Positions 46,721 through 58,579 are shown, counted from the stretch's first letter. The stretch: DNA of 64,000 nucleotides from Nepenthes gracilis (GCA_033239525.1 BSYO01000035.1:8684627-8748626), one strand, 5' to 3'. Numbers and translations: made by a program. Notes: a model not told the origin generated them from the sequence alone.

Positions 46721-47592
46721 CGGGGCTGGCGACGTCTCGTCGCGGAGGTCAGTCTTCGCTCGATCCTTGGTGCCCTTTGGGTTGACTTGGGATGTGCAAC
46801 AGAGTTCGCCCCATTTCTTGGTCTCCCAGGACTTCCCCCACGCCCCGGGGGGGGAATTTCACCTTCCAGTGCGGGATGGACGTCACGGCCTCGAAAGCTT
46901 GTCAGGAAGGGTCTGCGAGTATGGCATTGTAGACGGACGGAAGGTCGGCGACGAGGAACGCCAACTCGCGCGTTATAGAGCGGTGGGTCCCCATCGTGAC
47001 TTCGGTCGTATAATCCCTTGCATCGAACAGGCTCATTGTCCAAGCCGTATAATGGTTAATTCACGCCTTCATTTGGTCCCGTTTTAGTCCAAGTTTAATG
47101 AATGCGGTGAGATACAAACAAATTTTGTGAGCTTCCATTATCAATGAAGACCCGTTTTGATTGGTAGTCGGCACCACCACCAAACAAGGGCCGATACAAC
47201 AAGGGGGTCGGTGTGGGAAAGGTTACATGTGCCATATATCGTCGCTACTAAAGCTAATGACATCATTCCTAGCCCCTATCTCGCCCGCTTGTTGCGGGAA
47301 GTCGCCGGCTGTCCTCGCCCGGCGCTGCGCAGCGTCGGCGAAGAGATCATGTGAAACCACGCCGGCGGCCGTGCGGGCCCCTGAGGCTCGGCCGGGTTCA
47401 CCGTCGAGGGAGCGAGCTCGACCCGGAAGTTCTTCACGAACCGCCAAGTGTCCACGCGGATCAGTTCTTCAATCTCCTGTGCAGTGGTGCGGCGGTTCTC
47501 GATCGAGTGCCCCTGCATACGGTGGTACCGGGCAAGATTCCCGATCGGCGACGACTGCAGGACCCTTGGGCGTTTTGGCCACTAAGAATTTT
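46721..47592 (-). pseudogene. Gag end, protease region and linker of T1, broken
   Basis: The - strand shows MQGHSIENRRTTAQEIEELI and RVDTWRFVKNF at 47400-47518, the CRYH..GH...EC..L..EIE.LI zinc-containing end of Tat gag. In shifted frames near 46800-46960 it shows IPHWKVKFPP and EVLGDQEM, the conserved segment (YHLKLKFPT..G.GEVRGDQ) just before RT. A protease active site was not located, probably because of frameshifts near 47100. Confidence 0.65.
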
Positions 47593-48927
47593 TCATCCTG
47601 GATCTGCATCACGATTTTCGCTCGGGCTGCGTTGAGGCGGGGTCGAGAGGACTTGTTGTAGTCCCTTTTGGGCCTCGGGGGGGGCCGCCGCTTTCGGCGC
47701 CCGAGTAGTCTTTGGCCGGGGCTGTCCTCCCTTTTTCTCCCTCCCCGAAGTTCGAGGGGCTTCCGGGGTCGGTCCACTCGCTCGGGCGCTTCGCCTCATT
47801 GGCCTCTTCGGCCGTGATGTACGCCCGAGCAATGGTCTCACCTCCGGAGGTCTCGAGGCGTTAGTGCGACAGTGTTTGAAGAAATCCCGCGCCGCAGTGG
47901 CGGCGAAGGCGTTGAGCTTCGGTTCGTCGGAGAGGTGTGGGATCCGCCTCGCATCGCTGATGAAACGGTCCGTAAACCGCCGTGCTTTCATCTTGTCTCT
48001 CCGTCGGAGGCGGACCAGGTGCCAGGTTGCCTCTCCTCCCTTCGCCGGAGGCGAATCGCTTAGTGAAGTCCGGCAAACTCGTCGAACGAGCGTATGGAGT
48101 TCGGGAGGCCGTGGAACCAGGGAAGCGCGTCAGGCTACCCTAAGGGTGACGGGAAGCACCGGCACATCGTGGCCTCGCTTGCCCCTAGAGAGAGGTGGGT
48201 GCGGAAGCGGTTGAGATGGTCCATTGGGTCCTTGCTCCCGTCGTATCCCTCCGCACGGCATTTTGAACTTGCTCGGTAGCAGTTGCGTCCGCAAGTCCAT
48301 GGCGAAGGGCGATCTACGGAGGTCGGCGGAGGAGGGCGTGGGTTTCTCTCGTGCGTGGTGTCCCACAACACCTTGACTTTCTCCTCCATCGACGGGTCCA
48401 GAGCCTCTTCGCGCATTGAGGACGTCACGGAGCTCCGTGTTCCCCGGGAGGTGCGTGCGGGGCTCGTCGAGGGTGGCGGCTCTCCGCCCCGAGAGGCGTT
48501 CGCCGTTGGAGCCTGCGGGCTGGTGGCCTCTGTTGCCACGCGAGTTGCGGGGTTGTGCCCTTCTGGCCGTCCTCCTCGCCGTCATTGGCGGGATGGCTTT
48601 CCCGCCTCGTTTCGCCATCCTCACTTCGTGCGGCTTGGGTTGCCGCGCGGTCGAGACGGGGTTTGCTCGCCTCCCGCGAGCGGCTTCTCGACGCCTTCCT
48701 CTCTTGGAGGTGGAGGCTTGGGCCGCGGGGGGAGCAGTCCCGGGCCAGGCAGTCCCTGTGTTCGCGCATACGGCGAAGAGGACTTCTTTCAAAAGATCTA
48801 TGTCCGCTGCCATGCGGCGGACCTCAGGCTCCGACTGGTTGTTCGTTTGGTTCCCTGCAGGGGGAACTTTTCTTTGGGCGGTGACTTCCACCGCAGGAGC
48901 ACTAGTTTGTGCTCGGGTGTTTACCAT
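47593..48927 (-). pseudogene. Gag of T1, broken
   Basis: Starts MVNTRAQTSAPAVEV at 48927, 55 bp inside the PBS. A Gln/Arg-rich N-terminus is followed by QLLPSKFKMP, then in the next frame GYDGSKDPMDHLNRFRTHLS, and later FTDRFISDARRIPHLSDEPK, the Tat gag core with its DP.DHL and F..RF blocks. Three frames are needed to follow it. It would encode the capsid protein. Confidence 0.85.
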
Positions 48928-48981
48928 TTTCGGTTGTTCAGTCGCTTGATGGGAAAGAGACACTTGGCTTATTGTCAGTTT

Positions 48982-48998
48982 CCCACAGACGGTGCCAA
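48982..48998 (-). promoter_or_regulatory. Primer-binding site of T1
   Basis: The - strand reads TTGGCACCGTCTGTGGG immediately after the LTR end CGCAACA. It is the common Tat-type PBS with one change from TTGGCGCC. Confidence 0.88.
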
Positions 48999-50014
48999 TG
49001 TTGCGTCCCGGGCCCAAGGTTGTCGTACGGATTAGGGAGCCTTCGGATTCCTAAGCGTGCGGTCGCTCCGGAAGAAGGGTCCGGTCTCCGTCTCTATGAA
49101 CCTGGACCTGCACAACACAAACAATCAAACAAGAGGTGAAGGGTCCGGCAGGATTTCTCCCACCGAGGCCGCCTCCGACGCCAAGTCAAAGAATATTCCC
49201 GTGATAAACGAAAATGCGCACGCTAAGGTGGTGCGCGGAGAAATCTTGTGAAAGCGTAGAAGTGCTTATGCGATGATGTGGGGAAATGTTGTGAGTGTGT
49301 ATTGGAAGGCTCAGCTTCGTAATGCACCGCATTGGGTGGCTAACTTTCCCGTGATCTCGGAGGATGCCGGGATTGTGAGCGAAGTCGGCTAGATGAGGCA
49401 AAGCTCGCTTTGACTCGTCACTCTTGTGTTTTTACGTAAAAGGGAGGAAGATGATCCAGACGCAAGCAACGTTCCGTGAAGGTCGAGTTTGATCGAAGAG
49501 TTCAAGGTCTCAAGATTGATCGTCAATCGATGAAGATCGAGAGGGTTTCGAGTTTTGAAAAAGGTCCCCTCTCTCGTGGGGTGTGTGAGGGTATTTATAT
49601 ACCTCACCCCGCTGACTCTGGGCGCCAAAACTCCGCTTGCTTGGGCTATTGCGCGCTGTCATTGTCATGGACCGCCGGTCACGCGCGGCAGCCTCTTGCC
49701 GTGCTTGCACGCGCTTGGCGTCGTTGACCACGCCCGATTTTCCCGAGGGGATTGGTTGTCCGTCTGCAGACGGCAGCGGTGGCGCGTTGGCACGCGCTGC
49801 CCACGCCTCTATTAGCAGCCTTTCCGCCTTTTTGTCTGTTCCCGCGACGCATTTAATGCGCCGCAGGTTACCGTTGCCTCCTTCCGTTGTGGGCTTGCGC
49901 CATTCACCCTTTGGCTGGGCTGACATTTCCTCGTGGGCCTCTGATCTTCTCCTGGGCTGCGACCTGCTTTGTGGGCCTGGACCTGTCTTATGGGCCAGGA
50001 CATGGGACCCAACA
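48999..50014 (-). repeat. 5' LTR of Tat element T1
   Basis: 1016 bp; - strand start TGTTGGGTCCCATGTCC at 50014 and end GACGCAACA at 48999. A TATA-like TATATAAATACC lies at about 49593-49604. It aligns with 36942-37984 over its full length, with frequent 1-10 bp indels in GC-rich parts. Confidence 0.9.
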
Positions 50015-50480
50015 TTTCTAAATTTTATTTTTAACAGTAAGATATTCAATTTTTATACAGTTAGTAACCTTTGGATATTTGTCGTTCATTAAGAAAAAAA
50101 ATTAAGATTAAATTACCATAAAAAATTTCAAGTTTAGAAATAAAACTATATAGCCATAATATACGTATAGTTGTTTTAAAATATGCCACAAACTATACTT
50201 TCATTATGGACATAGTAATTACATATTATTTTATACTCTTTCATGAAATTATTTTTCCAACTAAAAGAAAAATATATTCAAATGTGAACTTTCTAATATA
50301 TATACATTCAATATAGCTCAAATCTAAATACCTTATCACCTCTAAATGATTTGACTTATTATATTTAAGCATGTAGTCTTTAATTCATTATAAGTATCTC
50401 ATTACTTTCTTTGTAATATTTTAGTGATCCAGACTAGAATTAATTTGATATTTGCTGAGCATACCAACTACGAAACTTAA
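50015..50480 (-). pseudogene. Copia C4 RNase H, upstream part
   Basis: The - strand reads VMRYL then IKDYMLKYNKSNHLEVIRYL, and near 50090 PKVTNCIKIEYLTVKNKI, the decayed KVLRYL.GT.DYML...S..LEV.GY and SKHIDIKY...... parts of Copia RNase H. It ends at the T1 insertion and continues at 36941. Confidence 0.82.
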
Positions 50481-50850
50481 ATCTAATTTGGTGTAATTCT
50501 GTCATATATTAAACTTCTTACGACACACGCATAAGAAATATCATTTATTTAATTTCGTTTCCATTCGTACTGCAAGCATTACATTAAATCAAATTTATCA
50601 CATTTATGAATTGAAACAACACAAATTGCATAAATTTTTACCCAAAATCTCTTTAAAAGTTCCTTAAAATATCCTTTTTAATACAATCCGAATAATCTAT
50701 ATGAACTATCTCGAATGATTTCTTCTTTTATTACATAAGTTGCTTAACTTATATCTTACATATCAAAATTTTTTGAGAGATAATTGCTAATCTTATGTAA
50801 TTATTCAAGATCATAACTTACAAATAACATATTATTAACATAACAAACCA
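50481..50850 (-). pseudogene. Copia C4 reverse transcriptase, C-terminal half only
   Basis: The - strand reads YVNNMLFVSYDLE, SNYLSKNFDM, ATYVIKEEIIRDSSYRLFGL, the decayed YVDDMLLAS.D...LS..FDMKD.GEA.YVIGIEI.RD region. The catalytic Asp-Asp pair reads Asn-Asn. Integrase C-terminal sequence follows within a few codons upstream, so about 0.8 kb (linker and RT N-half) is deleted. Confidence 0.83.
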
Positions 50851-51853
50851 AAAGTCAAAATATTGTGAAATAACACTCTCACTAATTTTACTATTCTCAA
50901 AAGAAAGACATTACCAGCTTCTATTATTTTTGCATTATAGTTATAATAGTAAAACTTATATCATTTAAATTTCTCTAAATAACAATTAAAATATCTACTA
51001 ACAATTTTAAAATTTAATTTCTTTTCTTATAGATTATATATTCTAACCTCTACTTAACACTATCAAATATAGACGTAATAAAGACTCAATTTTCTATCAG
51101 TTCATAACTCAAAATAAGTTTTTAGAATTGTTTTACTAGAAACCTAATTAAAAATATATACAACAATCTTAATGGCTTTAATCCACAAAAATTTGAGTAT
51201 AAAGAAATTAATCAATATACTCCCAATCATATCTATTAAAATACGATTATACTGTTCAATAATATTATTCTGTAATGGTATCCTCGGTATAGTATATTAT
51301 ACATGTATACTATATTTTTCTAATAGTTTAGAAAAAGGGCTAAAACATTATCTTAATTCATCATATTTACTGTAATACTTACAATTTTTATTGGATCTAA
51401 AGGCTTTTACGCTTTTATTTAATTTTCTTTCAATTTCAATTAAGTATACCTCTAAAACATTAACAACCTAAAACTTTTCATATAATCAATAAATATAATA
51501 ACTTGAAAAGTCATTGAAAAAAGTGATAAGATATTTTTCTTCACTTAAAAGCGGAGAATCAAAAGGCCCACAAATGTATATACGAATAATTTCTAAAAAT
51601 TCTTTAATTCTTGTGACACCCTTCTTTGTATACTTAATTTGATTTCCTTTAATAAAATCCACACATATATCAATATTTGAGAAATCGATATTAGACAAAA
51701 TTTTTTTCTTTCACCATTTTTTTCATATGATTTTAAAATATATGACTTAATCTTTTATATCACAAGAAAAAAAACTCATTTATTAAATTATGTTTTGTTT
51801 CTATATAATAATGCATGGTTATAAGAGTTTTGATAAATTTTAGTGAAAGTTAA
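50851..51853 (-). pseudogene. Copia C4 integrase and pre-integrase domain
   Basis: Read leftward: KRLSHIF (decayed LWHKRLGHIS), LSNIDFSNIDICVDFIKGNQ, YICGPFDSPLLSEEKYLITF and FFNDFSSYY (core), YSKYDELR, LLEKYSIHV, IIEQYNRILIDMIGSILI (Glu region), VEVRIYNL and IIEAGNVF. It is the TNT1-like integrase in a heavily mutated state. At 51853 the frame is cut by a solo LTR and resumes at 54606. Confidence 0.86.
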
Positions 51854-54610
51854 TGTGATAATCCAAAGTCGAGTCCCCTGCCTCGGCTTGAATGGACCAC
51901 ATAGAAACCCAAATCGTAAATAACCTCATAAATATAATATTAAAGAAAACATAATATATATAATATTTATAATAAATTTTTTAAAAATATAAAATCTACA
52001 AAATAAATATCTTTGAAACGCAATCCTGATAACATGACTAGAATAAAACCACAATTAATAAAGCTAGCTCTATAACTTTTTATCACAAACTTCTATCTCC
52101 AACATCGTCTTTATCTTAATTCTCCTAAGCAATTGCACAACCTTCTCTAATCCGCTATAAATTCTATACTCTAGAGTTAGTAAAATGTAAGGATGAATTA
52201 AATGTGCAACAAGTAAATAAATCAATAAAAATTAAATGTAATACAGCATTTTGGATAATAATATTAACATAACTAAATAAATTAATAACATCAAATAAAT
52301 CTATAATTATTTGAGATTCAACAATCAGTCATATCGATGACTCAAAAACCACATGACAACAAAGCTTTAGGGATTCGAATTGGATTCCACCAAATCTGAG
52401 TATCAACAACAGTATATGTTTCATCGAACCTATCTCAAAAGATATTCTAACTGTATGAAATATCACAAAATCTATTCATATTTTTTATGTCATTGTGAAC
52501 CAATAACTAAACAGTTGTCTCTAATGGCTAGGTAAATCCTTAAGGTGCCGGTACCGGTAAGTTTGACAAGCAACCAATTTTATGATCTCAAGATACTTGC
52601 AAGTCGTAATGTGTATGTATCAATATTAATTTATATGAACAATATTCCTATTACTCCGTCAGGAAACCTAGAATATAACTCACACGTATTCTAGTGATTT
52701 ATGGTGATATATATCCAAAAAGGTACAGAATACTAATATCTACAACAAGTCAAACCAGCAACCCTTTGATACGATATCTATTGATATCTCACATATAATG
52801 TTCATAAGATTATAAGTATCTTTCTAAATGACATCAATTTTCGATATATAGAATTAGTATTGGAAAAGAATAGACTACACTAGAGTGCCGTACACTCTCA
52901 TTCAATTAAATATCTTAGTACTTTCATACACTCTTTTTCATTTAGCCAAAGAATATCAAGAAAATCTATGCACGCTAATTAGGTTAACGCAAAAAATAAA
53001 TTTTTGAAACTTATAAGGAAATCCAAAAATAATTAGTTAACTAATCGAGCCATAAACATTTATTTAGTCTTCGAAACTCTTCCGACATACAACTCCTATT
53101 ACTAAGGCCATAAATTACCTCATATTTTATCACTTTCGAACGAAACTCACCATTATTAAACGTGTTTACACATTAGGCGTAATCCCGAGAATGTCCAATT
53201 AATTTCCAGTATTCCCTTAAACCTGCCACATACACCAACTTATATTAGGAGTAAATTAGTGAATCTATACATTTATATAGTCAGGTATACATAATCTCCA
53301 GGTTCAAGTAATAAATCCTCCAGGTTAAGTAAATATATACTTACTAATACACATAATTTATACATGCCACACTTATGCACGTATACACACGTATATAAGC
53401 CTCTTAAACATCACATATTGCTCATGTTTGTATATACATGTAAGTCTGTCATCTAAATGTATTTTCGGTTAAACACATATACGCACTCAACATCGCCTGC
53501 TAATATATATATACTCGCATATACCCCTACTACACACACACGTTTCAACCATATACATATATGTATGTTTATCTGTCTACAAACACCATAATACCCCTGT
53601 ATATATATACATGCAAATTTCCCGTATACATACGGATATATATACCCCCCTGTCGCTCTCTCTCTCGCTATCTATTCATTCGTATAATTGTTTTTATGTA
53701 ATTACACAAACCAAGACCCAAACACTTAATCAGATTTCCTAAATAATCCCCATCATTTCGTTTAATCGAAATCCTTATCTACAACACAAAACAGAGCACA
53801 AAACCCTGCTCTACCCTTTTTCTCCGATTCTCACCGAAACAAGGGAAAAGACTCAAATTTCTTCCTCCAACATGACAAACAAGGATTGCATTCATTAATT
53901 CTCTAAATTCCGCCCCTCAATTCATCGTTAAACCCCCAAAGATCCGATTCCTTTATCAACGGAATCGAAGCCCTGTTTTCCCAATTTTCTAAAATGTCAA
54001 CTATGTATAATTGACTTTTCCACAAATCTCTACGCACAAGTAGGAGATTAGCATCACCGGAAGAGCGGAGGTATTTACTTGCAAATCAATGGATGGTTTA
54101 CTTGCCTGGTTCAACGATAAACAGTGGCGGTGGCTTCGAACAGTGACGGTGGACAACGGCGACAAGGAATAGCGGCGATGGTGACGATAGCTTTCTTTCC
54201 GAGGACAACCAGCGGTGACGACGACGACGACGGAAACGACAGCAGCTGAGTCCTCTACTCTCTCTCTACTACTCTGCTTACCCAAATGAAGAAAACAACA
54301 TCCACCGATTATTTAAGGACGACGAAGAACAGTCGATTGAATGAGGAAGAGGAAAGAAGAGGGGAGAAGAATCGGCAGAAGAGTAATGAAGAAGAGAGAG
54401 GGAGAGGGGAAGAGGGAAAGAAAGGAAAAGAAGAGAGAAGAAGTTTCGGGAAGAACGAGGGGGCAGGTGAGAGAGTGTGTAAAAGTTATTATTATTATTA
54501 TCATTCAATTTTATAATTTATTATTATTATTATTTATTAATATTATTATTTTATTATTATAATTTTGTTTTTAATAAATTTGAGTTAAAATATCAAAATA
54601 TTACAATTAA
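51849..54610 (-). mobile_element. Solo Gypsy LTR (51854-54605) in Copia C4
   Basis: 2752 bp. On the - strand it starts TGTAATATTTTGATATTT at 54605 and ends GGATTATCACA at 51854. Flanks are GTTAA (51849-51853) and ATTAA (54606-54610), a 4-of-5 target duplication. The Copia frame joins across it: GKLFDGFYQIN-like sequence on the right, KIYQNSYNHALLYRNK on the left. It carries (TTA)n at 54488-54555 and a GA-rich block (54330-54480), the same architecture as the solo LTR at 3573. No internal region is present. Confidence 0.85.
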
Positions 54611-54910
54611 TTTGGTAAAAACCATCATAAAGAGCTTCCCAATCAAATAATGTTTTGTTCTTGTATAGGCTAATCCTCTATTTTTAAATTTCAGAGAGTA
54701 TTTTTGAACATTGAGTTTAAAAATAAAAATAAAATTTCTAAAAATTAAAAATATATATAATACTTTTAATAAATTTAAATACAATCCAAAAATAAAAAAT
54801 AATTAAAAAATTTTAATAATAGAAATAGAAATTTTGATACTATTTTTTATGACAAAAAAATTTTTATTTTGATTTAGAATATGTATTTTTTTTGTAAGTA
54901 AGAAATTTGT
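54611..54910 (-). pseudogene. Copia C4 protease end and pre-integrase linker
   Basis: The - strand reads IHILNQNKNFFVIKNS, LYLNLLKVLYIFLIFRNFIF and KLNVQKYSLKFKNRG, the decayed ..LNP...IYMGN, LDL..TLYIPSFSRNLVSL.KLD..GYSF.FG segment that follows the protease active site in this Copia group. It continues the protease at 55709-55838. Confidence 0.75.
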
Positions 54911-55708
54911 ATTAAAAAATTTATAAAAAAATATATATTTTATTCTAAGTATTTTGCCGACATGAGTTTAAAACATAGAGATTAGGGCATTTTCCGAGCC
55001 CAAAATATATTATGTACATGATACACAAAAGCACCAAAAGAAATCGGCAAAATGGTATACTCCAGTAAAAACTGTGCACAAAGGGAGCATTCGATATAAT
55101 CCTGTAATTTCAACGTTGTTGGCTTATATCATCGTCCTCGGCCAATCAACATCGACCTTGGCCATAGTGGCACCATGTTCGTAAACACTACTAATCCTCA
55201 CTGTCGGTCTTTGCCATCTCAGCATATAGCCCTCGAACGGTAGCACTTTGCATTGCCTTCATTAATGGCGTCCTCGGTAATAGTCATAGCCCTCGGTCTT
55301 TTACTATTCCCATGACCATAATCAGTGTATATAGCAGCTCAAAATCCTCGGCCCAATGCATGTTGCGACAACGGTTAAAAACAATTGCCCATAGCCATTT
55401 AAACAAAGTCCTTGGCCAATTGTGATCCCTAGACAAAAGCTCCTGTAGACGGGAACTCATCCTCGACATAACCTGCAAACAAACAAGTCCTCGGCTTCTA
55501 GGGACATTACCTCCATCCAGTTAACCCACCATCGATTCCAACTCGTCAGCAATTATCCAACCATCCGATACTCAATTCACTCCAGCTTCAACAGACAACT
55601 CACAAAGGCACTATCAACCCAACACAGAAGCTCAAACCATCAAGGCCCAAAATAACCCACACCGCCCAACGCAGAGGCCTCCCATAAGCTCCGACCAGGC
55701 CTTAATTT
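54911..55708. mobile_element. Unclassified ~0.8-kb insertion in Copia C4
   Basis: GC-richer DNA with recurring CCTCGGCC/CCTTGGCC words (55130-55480), interrupting the Copia protease region. The Copia segment TTTAGAATATG...GTAAGAAATT occurs on both sides (54875-54907 and 55709-55735), a roughly 28-33 bp imperfect duplication. No terminal inverted repeat, LTR end, or protein was recognised. Confidence 0.5.
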
Positions 55709-55843
55709 AGAATATGCATTGTAAGAAATTCTTACATCTTTTTAGAAATATCAATGTTAGAGCTCAGATCAAATCACCAAGTATTAAAAAATTTTTCATT
55801 AGGTTTGGCTCAAGAAAAATATAAGTCAATTACTGATGCGTCC
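55709..55843 (-). pseudogene. Copia C4 protease active-site region
   Basis: The - strand reads FDLSSNIDISKKM followed by EFLTMHILN, preceded by NTW; intact relatives read NTWW.DSG(S/A)..HIS..MQEFLT. The catalytic DSG is decayed to DLS. It ends at the T3 insertion at 55844 and is contiguous with gag at 62346. Confidence 0.78.
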
Positions 55844-56807
55844 TGGACCCGAGTTGCTAATGAATTAGGGTGTCACTTGGTCTTTGCATCAAATTGAAGC
55901 GGGTCTAGTCTCTGTTTTCTATGGCCTGAATCTTGCACATCACAACTAAAAAACAAGATATCAAAAAATTGACAGGATTAACTCCCCAATTTATCTTCTA
56001 ACGTTTAAATCAGTAATCTTTCTTAAAAGATGAAAAGATGCAGGGATGAGGGGGGATGCGTGATGATATAAGAATGTGGATTTTTGAGTTTGACTCGTAG
56101 GTCGTACTTAGCATGGAATGACTTTGACGTGATGGTGTACTTGTAGGGAGCGGCTTTGATATCGAGGGAACAATGATTGCAGAGGAATTCTTAGGAGGCG
56201 CTTTGGACTGAGACTGGTCTTTTTAGAGTTCTTGAATGTAGATGTTTTATGAGAGTGTCTAAGCGGGAATGTAAGCATATTCCTTGGAGTTTGTCTCTAA
56301 GGTTTTTTATAACCCTTGGGCTAGCTCAGCCTTACTTGAGCACTAAGGCTGGCCACCAGTTGACCGTGTAAATTTGATAGGTTAGCACAGGATTGCTTGC
56401 GCTGATTAAGACAACCGCGATCAATCAAAAAGATCTCTTTCTTTTTTTAGGAGATATTCGACGTTGTAGATATTGGAGTTGTCATTATCTGAGATCCACT
56501 AAATTGAAAGTTGTTGTTAGAAGCAATCCGATGAGTTGGAGTTGCCATTTTTGGAGGGATTGCAATCAGGGGCAATATTTGGAGTGTTGGGTTGACTAAG
56601 ACAAATAATCTCCAGCGCGCAGGAAGAGCTCTGTGGGCCGCTTGGATTGGGCCGAGGCTGATTTGAGTCTTTCGACCAACTGGGGCACTATTTTGGGTCA
56701 ACGAAAACGTTGACTGGCCCTTGGGTTATGGGTCGGATGCTTTTTAAGTCCACTACTGAGTTCGTGGATTTTCGTGTTGGGCCAGCCCATTCTTACTATC
56801 CCCATCA
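55844..56807 (-). repeat. Left LTR of T3 (a 3' LTR, - orientation)
   Basis: 964 bp. The - strand starts TGATGGGGATAG at 56807, preceded on its inner side by the polypurine tract GCATTGGGGCTAG (56808-56820), and ends GACGCATCA at 55844 next to the flank. The PPT, not a PBS, on the inner side defines it as a 3' LTR. Confidence 0.8.
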
Positions 56808-57839
56808 CTAGCCCCAATGCTAGGGAGTTTAAATTTTTAACCTTTAGCATGTTCATGGATGGGGCGTTACATGCCTTGTTTTTCTCTTTTGCTCTTTCCC
56901 TAGGCTGTCATCATGTTTCCTACCTCACTATTTCTAGCGTGATTCTTATACACCCATGATTTTCTACAGATTTGCTAGCATGGGGAATATTTAGCATTTA
57001 ATGGCCTGTTAATCCTTCCGCGTGTTATAAATTAAGGGTTTGTTGCGCCTCTTGCATTACATCCTTCCTTCATAGTGAAGTGGCGTGGGAACCTTAAATC
57101 ATCTTGAAGCTTGAGTTGCCGGCCACGGGATTGGCGGGAGCCCATCTCCAATATTCGAAGGTGCAATCCTATGATGCACTAGAGGTCTACTTTGGTCACC
57201 CTTTTTCGTGTGGGGAACTATTTTGGTCACCCCTTTTCGTATCTGTTCTGGAAACATGCCTATCACTGTTTCTAAGTAGGGTGAGGCTTTCCTTTAGTTC
57301 TGCCTTCACCCTGAGCAGTGGCTTGCCTTCAAAACGAGATACTGCTCTGGTTCCTCAAGAACTACTATCTCCATGTGCCACACCTTGCTACTGGTAGGGT
57401 TGGCGGTGGATCCCAGGCTTGAGGCCATTTCCTCCTTATTACAAGCCGAGGTTTTCCTTAACCTTTGGCTCCTTCCGGATGGCGGTCTCTCTTCTCGACA
57501 TGCCTCTATTGTGATTCCTCACGAACTATTATTCTTGCGGGTTGTGCTTTAATATCTATTGGATGCACGCCAGTTTCTTGCTCAAGTTCCTCTAGTTGCT
57601 TGCCTGTCTGGGAGTTCACTGCGATTAGGTTCCATTTACTCCATTTCTTTGTTGTGTTCCTCTGTTATACGTCAGTCTCTGGAGTGAACACGTTGCACCC
57701 GCAGATGTTGGCACTACTGAGGCCAATGCTGGAGTAGCTGAGGCTGATGGCCCCCCTGCTCTTGCCGCAGGCATATTGAGCGAGCCGAAGGTTGGGGGGT
57801 TGACTAGGCCAATTTGCACGCCAACCCAAGCCTAGCGGG

Positions 57840-57915
57840 GGGCCCAGTAGGAGTCCCAAAAGGCAATCCATTTGGAGGCCTAGTAGGTGGCCTAGTAGGA
57901 GGCCCAGCAGGAAGT
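57840..57915 (+). repeat. Short GGCC(C/T)AGTAGG repeats
   Basis: Five degenerate 12-27 bp units in the linker of the antisense gene, for example GGCCCAGTAGGAGTCCC and GGCCTAGTAGGTGG. Confidence 0.7.
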
Positions 57916-58168
57916 CCCTGCCATCGTTTCTTCTTTGGTAGAGTAGACGGTGCTCGGCTTTTCATGCGGGTCAGCCAAAGAAGGTCTTGGTGTGGCCCAC
58001 CCAATGGAGGCCTAGCAAAGGGGTGATATTAAGGAGGCGGCAACCATGGAGGCATCTCACTCGAAGGCTTCTGTGTCAGATCGGCCCCAGACAGAGGTGG
58101 CGTCCACTCCAACGTCTTCATCCAGGGTGCCCCTAAGCATGATGACTACTGTGCTGCCCTTTATCCAG

Positions 58169-58240
58169 GTAAGTCTCTGAGAACGTTTCACTTTATTTGA
58201 ACAACTAGGCCTAATCTCTTTCTCTTACTCTATTTGCAAG
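58169..58240 (+). other. Intron in the antisense gene of T3 (left half)
   Basis: Donor CCAG|GTAAGTCT is close to ideal; acceptor TATTTGCAAG follows a T/C-rich tract. 72 bp. It occupies the same place, just before the coiled coil, as the 75-bp intron in T1. Confidence 0.65.
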
Positions 58241-58579
58241 ATGAAAAGATGACTCAAGTTTTATAGATATTCTTGTACCAGTGGTTGTCCAGGATTCGTC
58301 TGTTGGAAGAAGAGGTTCATTTCCTCACCCAAAGGGAGGTTGACTCGAGCGTGGTGGAGGAGATGCAGTGTCGGGTGGATGCTACCACCTCTGAGGCTCA
58401 GTAGAGCTGAGATCAAGTCTTGAGTCTTGAGCTTCAGCTATCTGAGGTAATGGGGGAGCTCAGAGATCCAGGGATGCTTTGCAGATTGTCGAGCAGCATC
58501 TTTCGGTCATGATTGAACCTCGGTCCCGTCACTGAGCGGCCAATGCGCGGTCGAAATCAAAACCTTAGGGAGCTTTTCA

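Larger units (their letters stand above)
36942..50014 (-). mobile_element. Full-length Tat-type Gypsy element T1 (13.07 kb)
   Basis: Orientation is leftward. From right to left: 5' LTR 48999-50014, PBS, gag, protease/RT, archaeal-type RNase H, integrase, tandem-repeat spacer, antisense genes on the + strand, PPT, 3' LTR 36942-37984. The layout, the TTGGCACCGTCTGT PBS, the second RNase H and the antisense gene point to the Tat/Retand lineage. It interrupts Copia C4 RNase H; flanks are TTTTT (36937-36941) and TTTCT (50015-50019), a 4-of-5 target duplication. The LTRs differ by many small indels and the sense frames are broken. Confidence 0.88.
57026..58450 (+). pseudogene. Antisense gene in left half of T3
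   Basis: TATAAATTAAG near 57026 may be its TATA box. The first frame (57104-57397) is a decayed start with ELFWSPLFVSVLE, like the front part of the gypsy-type transposon domain. Linker sequence follows to VLPFIQ at 58168, then a GT-AG intron (58169-58240), then a coiled-coil exon with WLSRIRLLEEEVHFLTQREV. It is collinear with the antisense gene of T1 but shorter and more decayed, with several stops. Confidence 0.65.

Noticed and set aside
46460..47087. Long + strand frames across T1 RT
   Set aside because: The - strand carries clear RT and pre-RT motifs here; the + frames are GC-rich shadows.
48283..49035. 250-codon + strand frame across T1 gag
   Set aside because: The opposite strand holds gag beginning MVNTRAQ next to the PBS; no motif supports the + frame.
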